Below are positions 1-5,831 of a stretch of DNA of 6,591 nucleotides, piece after piece (the stretch's first letter is position 1; the number at the start of each line of letters is the position of its first letter). The position numbers were made by a program, and so were the translations under genes. The stretch is taken from contig JAQWAJ010000100.1 in the NCBI GenBank assembly GCA_028707745.1, positions 1 through 6,591 of the forward strand. The letters run 5' to 3'. The stretch comes from Bacteroidales bacterium. Its GTDB lineage: Bacteria > Bacteroidota > Bacteroidia > Bacteroidales > UBA12481. The notes beneath the pieces were generated by a model that was given only the letters and a program-made list of their open reading frames with translations, ran no database searches and was not told where the DNA came from.

Positions 1-1368
1 TGCATCCCATGATAATGATTTTGCCGTAATTTTAATTAAATAGGAGGTCCAGAAACCGGTGTTTCTAGTTTTATCCATAAAAGTAGAATCGGTAAAATAC
101 AGCCAACCTGCCGGAAGGGCTGAAAACTTACTCTTATTATCGCCATCTCCGCGGTTGTTCCATCCCGACTGGCTCTTTAAATGCAAACCGGCCATTTGTG
201 AAGTGTATTGATTAATCAGTTCATTCCATTCGGATCTGGAAGGTATGTGCCAGCCTTTCGGGCAAATGCTCATGGCTGCCGGCCAATTATACAGCACCCC
301 GTATGCCCGGTAGTTCTCAGTAGCCATAGCCTCTTCGGTATTGGTTCCCGGATAGTCATAAACATAGAAGAAGGATTCTTCCTCAGATCCTTTATTGGGT
401 GGGCTTACCCTGGGCAGATAGGCCAGGTTTTCGGTCATCCAGGTCAGGTTGCCAATCATCCTGTAATGATAAACATGATTATCTCTCGGATCAGTGAATT
501 CGCCACTGATGGGCGTTTTTTCGAGCTTGAGGTTTAATTGGGTATGAATTTCCTGAAAATCGATTTTCTCTGATAATTCCACATAGGCATAGCTGTCGTT
601 CGCAACCCTGTTCACTACCAGCGTTCTCTGTCCATGCGGAATATACAAGAGCGAGTAATAACCGGCTGCATTGGTGGTTGAATTCAAACGGCTTTCTGAA
701 CCATCCGGGTTCAATACGACAATCCGGGCATATTCCAGCGGATTGTTTTCATCATCGGTAATGATCCCGGATAACTTAGTGGTATGGCTTACCGAGGTGA
801 TTTCGGCACTGACAACCCGAACACCGTTAGCCGGAATCTCAATGGTCATCGTACTGTTCGAAAAATCCTGCATGGTCACGGATAACGTGCACTTGCCGGC
901 TGGCAGTGAATCGATCCTGAAATACCCGGCTTCATTGGTGGTCGTTTTATAATCTCCTGCGGTGACTGTGGCTTCAGGTACCGGAATAGTGAAATTAGTG
1001 TAATAGGCATGACCTTCAAGGCTGCCCAGTTCAGTTGCTGCCAAAAGAATCCGGATATTTTGTGATACGGAATTTTTCCCATCCGAAACCGTTACGCTTA
1101 TGGTGTAAGTCTTCGCGACTCCACTGAACGGCGATTGCCATCTGATCTCCCGGATATTGGTCACGTTCGGGAAACTGCCTTCTTCGGCGCTCCAGGTATA
1201 GATCAGGTTATCCTCATCTTCATCAGTGGCAGTGGCTGTCAAAGTAAATAACGATCCTGCATTTCCCGTTTCCGGAGTGCATTTGAGTTCCGAGATCACC
1301 GGGGGATGATTTTTTGTACAAGAAAAACAGAGGGCCACTATCAGAAGTAACAATGCTGGTCGATTCAT
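1..1368 (-). CDS. FISUMP-domain surface lipoprotein, partial (C-terminus beyond left edge)
   Basis: This frame is open from an ATG at 1366-1368 to the left edge, giving 456 residues with no stop. Residues 1-16 form a hydrophobic leader ending in LCFS, followed by Cys17 and TKN. This is a relaxed Bacteroidota-type lipobox, so the protein is probably a lipid-anchored envelope protein. Residues about 21-112 look like an Ig/PKD-like beta domain ending in SVTVSDG. Residues about 117-192 and 197-287 are two carboxypeptidase-regulatory-like domains, each with the typical N-x-AGYF/Y pattern. From about 297 the sequence matches the FISUMP domain (named for Fibrobacter succinogenes major paralogous proteins): MIGNLTWMTENL, GVLYNWPAAMSICPKGWHIP, SEWNEL, FSALPAGW and GFWTS. 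The biochemical role of FISUMP proteins is not established; adhesion or glycan binding is only inferred. The FISUMP domain usually ends shortly after the last visible motif, so little may be missing. No Shine-Dalgarno or TAnnTTTG box was seen, so it may be transcribed with the ATPase 48 bp upstream. Confidence 0.85.
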   Translation of the reverse strand, partial: MNRPALLLLIVALCFSCTKNHPPVISELKCTPETGNAGSLFTLTATATDEDEDNLIYTWSAEEGSFPNVTNIREIRWQSPFSGVAKTYTISVTVSDGKNSVSQNIRILLAATELGSLEGHAYYTNFTIPVPEATVTAGDYKTTTNEAGYFRIDSLPAGKCTLSVTMQDFSNSTMTIEIPANGVRVVSAEITSVSHTTKLSGIITDDENNPLEYARIVVLNPDGSESRLNSTTNAAGYYSLLYIPHGQRTLVVNRVANDSYAYVELSEKIDFQEIHTQLNLKLEKTPISGEFTDPRDNHVYHYRMIGNLTWMTENLAYLPRVSPPNKGSEEESFFYVYDYPGTNTEEAMATENYRAYGVLYNWPAAMSICPKGWHIPSRSEWNELINQYTSQMAGLHLKSQSGWNNRGDGDNKSKFSALPAGWLYFTDSTFMDKTRNTGFWTSYLIKITAKSLSWDA

Positions 1369-1416
1369 TTTGGGATAGGTTGGTTTTTGAGGTTGGATAT
1401 TGCTTACCCGACTATT

Positions 1417-2781
1417 TTACAACAGTTTCATTTCGCCGATAAAACCGGCAAAGTATAGCGGTAATGAAATCAGAGAGTATTGAATGGACTTATTTTGGTT
1501 ATTGACGCGGATAACAGCCTGTAAGTGATCGCCATAATTGGGCACATCGAGGTTTAATCGAATACCTTTTTGTTTGTCAACTGCTCCCAAAAAAACCTGG
1601 AGAGATTTTAACGTTCCCGTTTTACCGGCTTTTACTTCAACCGGGTAAATGCCGTTTTCTATTTGTAAGAGATAGTCGATCTCGGCATTGGAGTTTTTTG
1701 CTTCACGTATCCAGTAGTACAACCTTGTCTCCTTAAAAACGGGCGATGAAGCGATAAACTCTTGTCCGACAAACTGCTCTGCCAGCGCCCCCTCGAAATC
1801 GGTGCATAAGTTTTTAATATCGGCTAATCGTATTTGCGCCAGGTGATTGGCTAATCCAATATCCATAAAAACCGGCTTAAATGTATCGTTATCAACGAAC
1901 TGTGTAATTGGAGGATTAACCGATTTGGTTTTTCGTACTAAATGGATAACCCTGCTCATCTCGAGCTTTAATAAAGCTTCTTTTAACTGCGAAGAATGGA
2001 CATTCCGATCGATGTTTACATATTTTACTTTTCGTCCGATATTGTTGGCAACATAATGTAGTGACAACTTCAGGAAATCCTGTTCTTTGCGGGTGCCATA
2101 TTTTGCGAAATCGTACTGCAGAGAGGTTAATATGTTGGAATGGACCTTTTCAACTTCAATCAGATTACCGGTATCTATATAGGTTTGTATAGCTTCCGGC
2201 ATACCGCCGATAAAAAAGTACAACCGCAGGTAATCAGCAATTTTTGAATGAATGGTTGCGCTAAAATTTTTATCGGGTGAGAAGTTGCTTATATAATCGC
2301 AAAGCCCGGTTTCACCAAGTGCAGTGCAAAACTCCATGAAATTGAGCGGATACAAATAGGCATATTCCACTCTTCCGATTGGCATGGAATAACTGACTTC
2401 ATTAAGTGTATGATCAAGCAGTGATCCGGCGGCAATAATGTGCAAGCCCGGAGCTTGTTCGTAAAAGTATCGTAATGATGCTATTGCCGCTGGTGAAACC
2501 TGAATTTCGTCAACGAAAAGCAACGTTTTTCCAGCAATCACCGGAATGTTATAAAGACTGGTTAATTCATTGATGATGATCTCAGGATTGTTACTGGCAA
2601 AAACCGTTTGCAAGTTGCGGTCCTGCTCCAGATTGACCGATAAATAGTATTCAAAATGGGCATTCCCAAATGCATTGATAATAAATGTTTTGCCAACCTG
2701 CCTGGCGCCTCTTAGTATCAATGGTTTTCGCTTAGGACTATCCTTCCAGGCCACGAGATAGTTTTCTATGTTTCTTTTCAT
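1417..2781 (-). CDS. AAA-family ATPase with C-terminal DUF4143 / nuclease-like region
   Basis: This is a complete 454-residue protein with the usual length and order of the AAA_14/DUF4143 ATPases common in Bacteroidota. Near the N-terminus, residues 25-32 are a Walker A motif (GARQVGKT) and residues 87-92 a Walker B motif (LLFVDE, Asp91-Glu92). AAGS at 117-120 fits a sensor-like position, and Arg137 in PIGRVE could be an arginine finger. FFIGGMPEAI (about 189-198) marks the passage to the middle helical region. The C-terminal part contains DUF4143 motifs (KPVFMDIGL at 302-310) and ends in a PD-(D/E)XK-like layout: Glu335, Asp369 in EIDYLL, and Glu382-x-Lys384 in VEVKAG. The family is soluble and cytoplasmic, and its function is poorly defined. 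Whether the nuclease-like site is active is unknown. Base composition looks more AT-rich than the fucosidase gene by eye. The start is the first ATG, preceded by a candidate promoter. Confidence 0.92.
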   Translation of the reverse strand: MKRNIENYLVAWKDSPKRKPLILRGARQVGKTFIINAFGNAHFEYYLSVNLEQDRNLQTVFASNNPEIIINELTSLYNIPVIAGKTLLFVDEIQVSPAAIASLRYFYEQAPGLHIIAAGSLLDHTLNEVSYSMPIGRVEYAYLYPLNFMEFCTALGETGLCDYISNFSPDKNFSATIHSKIADYLRLYFFIGGMPEAIQTYIDTGNLIEVEKVHSNILTSLQYDFAKYGTRKEQDFLKLSLHYVANNIGRKVKYVNIDRNVHSSQLKEALLKLEMSRVIHLVRKTKSVNPPITQFVDNDTFKPVFMDIGLANHLAQIRLADIKNLCTDFEGALAEQFVGQEFIASSPVFKETRLYYWIREAKNSNAEIDYLLQIENGIYPVEVKAGKTGTLKSLQVFLGAVDKQKGIRLNLDVPNYGDHLQAVIRVNNQNKSIQYSLISLPLYFAGFIGEMKLL

Positions 2782-2798
2782 TTCACTAAACTTTCCAA

Positions 2799-2806
2799 CA
2801 AAGATA
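2799..2806 (-). promoter_or_regulatory. Candidate -7 box for the ATPase gene
   Basis: Read on the minus strand this is TATCTTTG, an exact match to the Bacteroidota -7 consensus TAnnTTTG. It ends 17 nt before the ATPase ATG, which would leave a very short leader. No good TTTG/TTG -33 box is present about 19-21 nt further upstream, so the call rests on the -7 box alone. Confidence 0.4.
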
Positions 2807-2832
2807 TGCTGTTTTTCTGTCCCGAATCACAT

Positions 2833-2848
2833 CACTATTGGAAAATGG
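2833..2848. repeat. 16-bp direct repeat, copy 1
   Basis: The sequence CACTATTGGAAAATGG matches the copy at 2899-2914 at 15 of 16 positions. The copies start 66 bp apart in the same orientation. This copy lies 27 bp upstream of the ATPase -7 box, close to where a regulator or polymerase would contact the promoter. A protein-binding site is a reasonable but unproven reading. Confidence 0.5.
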
Positions 2849-2898
2849 TAATAAATATTCAATAACACAATTGGATTTAGGAATATTGTTGACACAAA

Positions 2899-2914
2899 CA
2901 CCATTGGAAAATGG
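2899..2914. repeat. 16-bp direct repeat, copy 2 with inverted symmetry
   Basis: The sequence CACCATTGGAAAATGG differs from copy 1 by one base. The change completes an inverted repeat, CCATT-GGAA-AATGG, at 2901-2914, with 5-bp arms around 4 bases. The symmetry could suit a dimeric regulator. A terminator for the gene starting at 3411 is less likely because the stem is short and no T-run follows. Confidence 0.5.
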
Positions 2915-2967
2915 AATTACATATGGACTTTGGAGGCGGGGGGAACTCTGTATCCATTGGCAACTGA

Positions 2968-3411
2968 CTAATTATTAAATAGATCTGACAATCGATCTTG
3001 CTTTTTGGGTAAAGTCACCGGAGGTACGGTGTCTTTCCTGGGAATATAGAGCGGTATCGGAATAATACAGGCGATTTGAGCACTTTTGGGCGAAACCTCA
3101 AGATTCATGGTCAGCTTCCTGCCGGCATGAATGGTTACATCGGAAATCAGGAGAGAGTCGTAACCGGTGCAAAACACCTTCAGTGTGTATGATCCACCGG
3201 GTATATTGTTTAGCTTAAATTTGCCGTCGAGGTCTGCTTGGGTCAAACCCGCAGTTTTACCCTCTTTTGACAACTGAACAGATCCGCAGGGAACAACCAT
3301 TCCATTTGCCTGATCAACGATTTTTCCAACCAGCTTGCCAGATTGGGGAAATAGCCCAACTGAAGTCATGATGCCAGCAGCAACCAATAGCATGAAGCGA
3401 TTCATAATCAT
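2968..3411 (-). CDS. Small exported protein with carboxypeptidase-regulatory-like domain
   Basis: This is a complete 147-residue protein. Residues 1 to about 24 form a signal peptide (hydrophobic MLLVAAGIMTSVGLF), with probable cleavage near PQS-GK; no lipobox is visible. Residues about 26-107 form one carboxypeptidase-regulatory-like / TonB-receptor N-terminal-type beta domain: KLVGKIVD at the start, DLDGKFKLNNIPGGSYTL in the middle and TMNLEVSP at the end. The remaining 40 residues are rich in Pro and Ile (IACIIPIPLYIP, then VPPVTLPKK) and fit no domain I know. Cysteines are at 42, 81 and 115. It is far too short to be a TonB-dependent receptor, and small stand-alone proteins of this type occur in Bacteroidota without a known role. 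It begins 26 bp after higA and probably shares its transcript. Met1 and Met3 are both possible starts. Confidence 0.8.
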   Translation of the reverse strand: MIMNRFMLLVAAGIMTSVGLFPQSGKLVGKIVDQANGMVVPCGSVQLSKEGKTAGLTQADLDGKFKLNNIPGGSYTLKVFCTGYDSLLISDVTIHAGRKLTMNLEVSPKSAQIACIIPIPLYIPRKDTVPPVTLPKKQDRLSDLFNN

Positions 3412-3437
3412 TGAAATTCATTGTGTGATAAAGTTAA

Positions 3438-3782
3438 CTACTCAGCCGGAGAATGCAAAATCGTCGGAACGATTTTGGAAATGCCGGATTTTCCCACCTT
3501 CCGGGTTTTAATCGACTTTAACACTTCCGGAATTACCGAACTCTCTTGTTCCAAATCATAATCGTCCTGAAGGCCTAACCAGAACTTTGCCGATGTACCA
3601 AAATAGGCACTCAGTCTCAACGCAGTGTCAGCTGTAATTCTCCGGTTACCTTTAATGATCTGGGATATCCGTGTCTGAGGAATGCCAATATCTTTGGATA
3701 GCCGGTAAGCTGATATGTTCATAGGTTCAAGGAACTCCTCCAGTAAAATTTCTCCGGGATGTATGTTTGCGAGCTTTTCCAT
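3438..3782 (-). CDS. higA: HigA-type antitoxin, XRE-family regulator
   Basis: This 114-residue protein matches the HigA/VapI antitoxin family. It opens with IHPGEILLEEFLEPMNISAY, the family's hallmark N-terminus. A helix-turn-helix spans about residues 24-60: YRLSKDIGI as the first helix and PQTRISQIIKG as the recognition helix, followed by NRRITADTALRLSAYFGTS. FWLGLQDDYDLE (67-78) is the usual family ending, and about 35 further residues extend beyond it. In the family, HigA binds and neutralises HigB and represses its own promoter. The gene follows the toxin after a 6-bp gap, the standard toxin-first higBA order. The ATG at 3780-3782 is the only sensible start. Confidence 0.93.
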   Translation of the reverse strand: MEKLANIHPGEILLEEFLEPMNISAYRLSKDIGIPQTRISQIIKGNRRITADTALRLSAYFGTSAKFWLGLQDDYDLEQESSVIPEVLKSIKTRKVGKSGISKIVPTILHSPAE

Positions 3783-3788
3783 TTCGTT

Positions 3789-4073
3789 TTATTTATGATA
3801 GTCGACAACCTCAGCGTCAGTAACCTGACTTGTTTTCCACCTGAAAATTATCCTCCATTGGTCATTGACCCGTATGCTGTAGAACCCTTTGAGGCTCCCA
3901 GCCAGTTTTTCCAATCGGTTTGAAGGCGGAACTTTCAGATCATGTAATGTTTGCGCATTGTTAAGCATCCTTAGTTTTCGCCTTGCAACCTGTTGTATTT
4001 CAATGGGTATCTTCATAGATTTAATACCCTTCCATATATTCTCAGTCTCTTTGGAACCGAAAGAAATGATCAT
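3789..4073 (-). CDS. higB: HigB-type toxin, RelE/ParE-superfamily mRNA interferase
   Basis: This 94-residue protein has the usual length of HigB toxins. Family features are MIISFGSKETENIWKG at the start, RRKLRMLNNA (31-40), NRLEKLAGSLKGFYSIRVN (52-70), QWRIIFRW (72-79) and a terminal DYH (91-93). In studied HigB proteins the terminal Tyr-His pair belongs to the active site; Tyr92-His93 fit that position. Such toxins cut mRNA on the ribosome and slow growth until neutralised by HigA. No frameshift or truncation is seen, so the module appears intact. The start ATG is preceded by a candidate promoter; a second Met at residue 20 would remove the conserved N-terminal strand and is less likely. Confidence 0.93.
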   Translation of the reverse strand: MIISFGSKETENIWKGIKSMKIPIEIQQVARRKLRMLNNAQTLHDLKVPPSNRLEKLAGSLKGFYSIRVNDQWRIIFRWKTSQVTDAEVVDYHK

Positions 4074-4097
4074 GCTGTCGTCTTAAGATACTAACGT

Positions 4098-4128
4098 CAA
4101 AGATAAGTAAAGATATATTCAATATCAA
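4098..4128 (-). promoter_or_regulatory. Candidate higBA promoter
   Basis: On the minus strand, TTG at 4126-4128 is followed after 20 bp by TATCTTTG at 4098-4105. This fits the Bacteroidota -33/-7 arrangement well. The -7 box ends 24 nt before the higB ATG. The -33 box lies within the final codons of the fucosidase gene, so the toxin-antitoxin pair has its own promoter overlapping the upstream gene's end. The heptamer AAAGATA (plus strand) also recurs at 4099-4105 and 4109-4115, 10 bp apart, about one helical turn. Confidence 0.55.
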
Positions 4129-4136
4129 CGTTGAAT
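4112..4136. promoter_or_regulatory. Candidate HigA operator
   Basis: Two inverted repeats overlap here: GATAT-N5-ATATC at 4112-4126 and ATTCAA-N8-TTGAAT at 4117-4136. The second contains the perfect 8-bp palindrome CAACGTTG at 4126-4133. They cover the -33 box and the spacer of the candidate higBA promoter, where an autorepressing HigA would be expected to bind. AT-rich DNA makes short palindromes common, so confidence is low. Confidence 0.35.
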
Positions 4137-5714
4137 AATTTTCAGTGTATTTGCATACGGAGATACCGGGTTTGCAGGCAAACTAATGCTGAGCCCCCCG
4201 GCGGTCTGCTTCCAGTGTATCTTTTCATCTGACCCTAACAGGGAGATCTTTTTGATTCTCAGATTGTTCAGTGAATGCAGGGTGATTCCTTTACCCGGCC
4301 ACTCCAGTAAAATGGCATATAATGCATTTCCCTTGCGGGTAAACCGGACATCACCGGGCTTAAATTGATATCCGCCATCCTGGCTGCTCCAGGCTCCGAC
4401 TTCTTCGATTGTGGGTCCTTCGCCATAAACTGACCACGTTCGTGTTCCATAAATGGCCTCTCCGTTTATCGCCAGCCAGGCTCCGGTCCCACGCAGGTGG
4501 TCCTGCATGATTTCCGGAATGGTACCGTCGGCTTTCGGACCGATATTGATCAGCAGGTTTCCCCCTTTACTGACAATATCGGACAGATAGTCAACCAGTT
4601 CATTGACCGTCATATACTTGTTGTCGGGTGTACGCTGGTTGTATCCCCAGGATGTGCGGTCCAGGGCGTCACAGGTTTCCCAGGTCCTATTACAAATCTG
4701 GTTGATATTCCTCCGTTCAGGGGTTTGAAAATCACCCAGGAAGGCATCGTTTCCGGCATTCCAGGCTTTGGCATATTGTGCAGAAAGAGAGCTGAGGAAG
4801 GATCTGTTCAGCCTGGTACCCGAGCTGGCTGTATCCAGGCCCCAGCGATCATTGGCCAGCACTTCATCGGGGTTTTTCGAATGGTTGTAGAAATAGGCGA
4901 TCACCTCCTTGCTGTTCCAATAATCGGCATTCAGTGGTTTCCCGTCATTGCCGGCAACCGGGCTCACCATAACGTCGCCCCAAAGGATGTCGGGCTGGTA
5001 CAGGTCAACCAGCTCCTTAATGGAGTTGTTCATATATTCCACCCATTCAGGGTTTGGATATCGGTGATCCCAGAACGAGTAGGTGGTGTTGTGGTATAAT
5101 CCCATTTTCAATCCCCGTGCGCGAACCTCTTTCAGCAGATCGCCCGTCAGATCGCGGTGTGGTCCCATTTCCACGGAGTTCCGGGAGGTATATTTTGAGG
5201 GCCACATAGCAAACTCATCTCCGTGTTTGGCGGTCATGACCACATATTTTGCCCCTGATTGTACAAAAAGATCTGCCCAGGCAGCCGGGTCGTATTTTTC
5301 GGCTTTGAACATCGGGATAAACTGATCGTATTCGAAGTCAACCCCATATTTTTCGCGATGGTATCTGTTGGCTTCACCCCTGACTCCTCTGGTTTCCCAC
5401 TGAAAAGCGCTGTCCGACAGATTGCCCTGGGCTGCGGTATAGGGTGGCCCGGCCGGGGTTTTTCCCCAGGTGGATTTGGGGCTCATGAATTCCAGATACC
5501 ACTCGTGAAAGGCTGGCACCGCATAGGGGCCCCAATGAATAAAGATACCAAACCGGGCATCTTTAAACCACTGTGGAGTTGGGTGTGAATCCAGGGACTC
5601 CATGGTTGGCTCATAACTCTTTTTTTGCTGCGCCAAACAATCCGGAACTGCGATTAGGGTAAGTGCGAACAGAATGATACCGGATAATAATCCCACTGGG
5701 TAGTTTAGTTTCAT
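4125..5714 (-). CDS. Exported alpha-L-fucosidase, glycoside hydrolase family 29
   Basis: This complete 529-residue protein has a signal peptide at residues 1-28 or so (hydrophobic SGIILFALTLIAV, then CLAQQ), so it acts in the periplasm or outside the cell. The GH29 catalytic domain begins with WFKDARFGIFIHWGPYAVPAFHEWY (49-73). YDPAAWADLFVQSGAKYVV (141-159) and GLKMGLYHN (201-209) follow. PDILWGDV places the predicted nucleophile at Asp247. NDRWG (288-292), TPE (331-333, Glu333 a possible acid/base), WETCDALDRTSWGY (345-358) and GGNLLINIGPKADGTIP (384-400) are further family motifs. Residues about 425-529 form the usual C-terminal beta-sandwich. GH29 enzymes release alpha-linked L-fucose with retention. 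Two oddities stand out: the family's KHHDGF motif reads KHGDEF (163-168), and residues 79-118 hold an extra loop. The linkage preference cannot be told from sequence alone. Confidence 0.93.
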   Translation of the reverse strand: MKLNYPVGLLSGIILFALTLIAVPDCLAQQKKSYEPTMESLDSHPTPQWFKDARFGIFIHWGPYAVPAFHEWYLEFMSPKSTWGKTPAGPPYTAAQGNLSDSAFQWETRGVRGEANRYHREKYGVDFEYDQFIPMFKAEKYDPAAWADLFVQSGAKYVVMTAKHGDEFAMWPSKYTSRNSVEMGPHRDLTGDLLKEVRARGLKMGLYHNTTYSFWDHRYPNPEWVEYMNNSIKELVDLYQPDILWGDVMVSPVAGNDGKPLNADYWNSKEVIAYFYNHSKNPDEVLANDRWGLDTASSGTRLNRSFLSSLSAQYAKAWNAGNDAFLGDFQTPERRNINQICNRTWETCDALDRTSWGYNQRTPDNKYMTVNELVDYLSDIVSKGGNLLINIGPKADGTIPEIMQDHLRGTGAWLAINGEAIYGTRTWSVYGEGPTIEEVGAWSSQDGGYQFKPGDVRFTRKGNALYAILLEWPGKGITLHSLNNLRIKKISLLGSDEKIHWKQTAGGLSISLPANPVSPYANTLKIIQR

Positions 5715-5831
5715 GGATCAGGAATTAATTGTTCAGGTTTTTTAAGTGCAAGTCATTCCAGCTAATAAAGCGGAAGAATGTAATCAAAATTTTGCATTCC
5801 TTTGCCGCCTGGTTTGCTTTATTTCGCAGTT
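5715..5831. promoter_or_regulatory. Divergent intergenic region between fucosidase and transporter
   Basis: These 117 bp must carry promoters for both divergent genes. Exact TAnnTTTG boxes were not found on either strand; the nearest plus-strand candidate is TTCCTTTG at 5797-5804. The central palindromic element is listed separately. Confidence 0.45.
5776..5799. promoter_or_regulatory. Palindromic element, possible operator
   Basis: A perfect 10-bp palindrome, CAAAATTTTG, lies at 5785-5794. It is framed by GAATG (5776-5780) and CATTC (5795-5799), which are also complementary; four extra bases (TAAT) on the left side break full symmetry. It sits near the middle of the divergent spacer and could bind a regulator shared by both genes, but no regulator gene is visible here. 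Confidence 0.35.

Larger units (their letters stand above)
2782..2967. other. Intergenic spacer with repeat pair and ATPase promoter
   Basis: This 186-bp AT-rich stretch lies between two co-directional minus-strand genes. It contains no credible open frame. It holds a candidate -7 box near the ATPase start and two copies of a 16-bp element, described separately. The direction of both flanking genes means it should contain the end of one transcript and the start of the next. I found no convincing stem followed by a T-run on the minus strand. Confidence 0.6.

Noticed and set aside
208..952. Plus-strand open frames of 109 and 93 codons near the left end
   Set aside because: They are antisense to the lipoprotein frame, which has a signal peptide and clear FISUMP and beta-domain motifs.
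2833..2914. Possible CRISPR-like repeat
   Set aside because: There are only two short copies with a 50-bp interval and no cas gene in the window.
2901..2914. Inverted repeat as a transcription terminator for the gene starting at 3411
   Set aside because: The stem is only 5 bp with no G+C-rich core and no following T-run on the minus strand.
2968..3411. The small exported protein as a broken TonB-dependent receptor
   Set aside because: It has its own start, stop and signal peptide, and no receptor plug or barrel sequence is found in the following 186 bp.
4497..5099. 200-codon plus-strand open frame opposite the fucosidase gene
   Set aside because: It lies wholly inside the well-supported GH29 gene on the other strand, and its translation shows no recognisable domain. 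It is a shadow frame.
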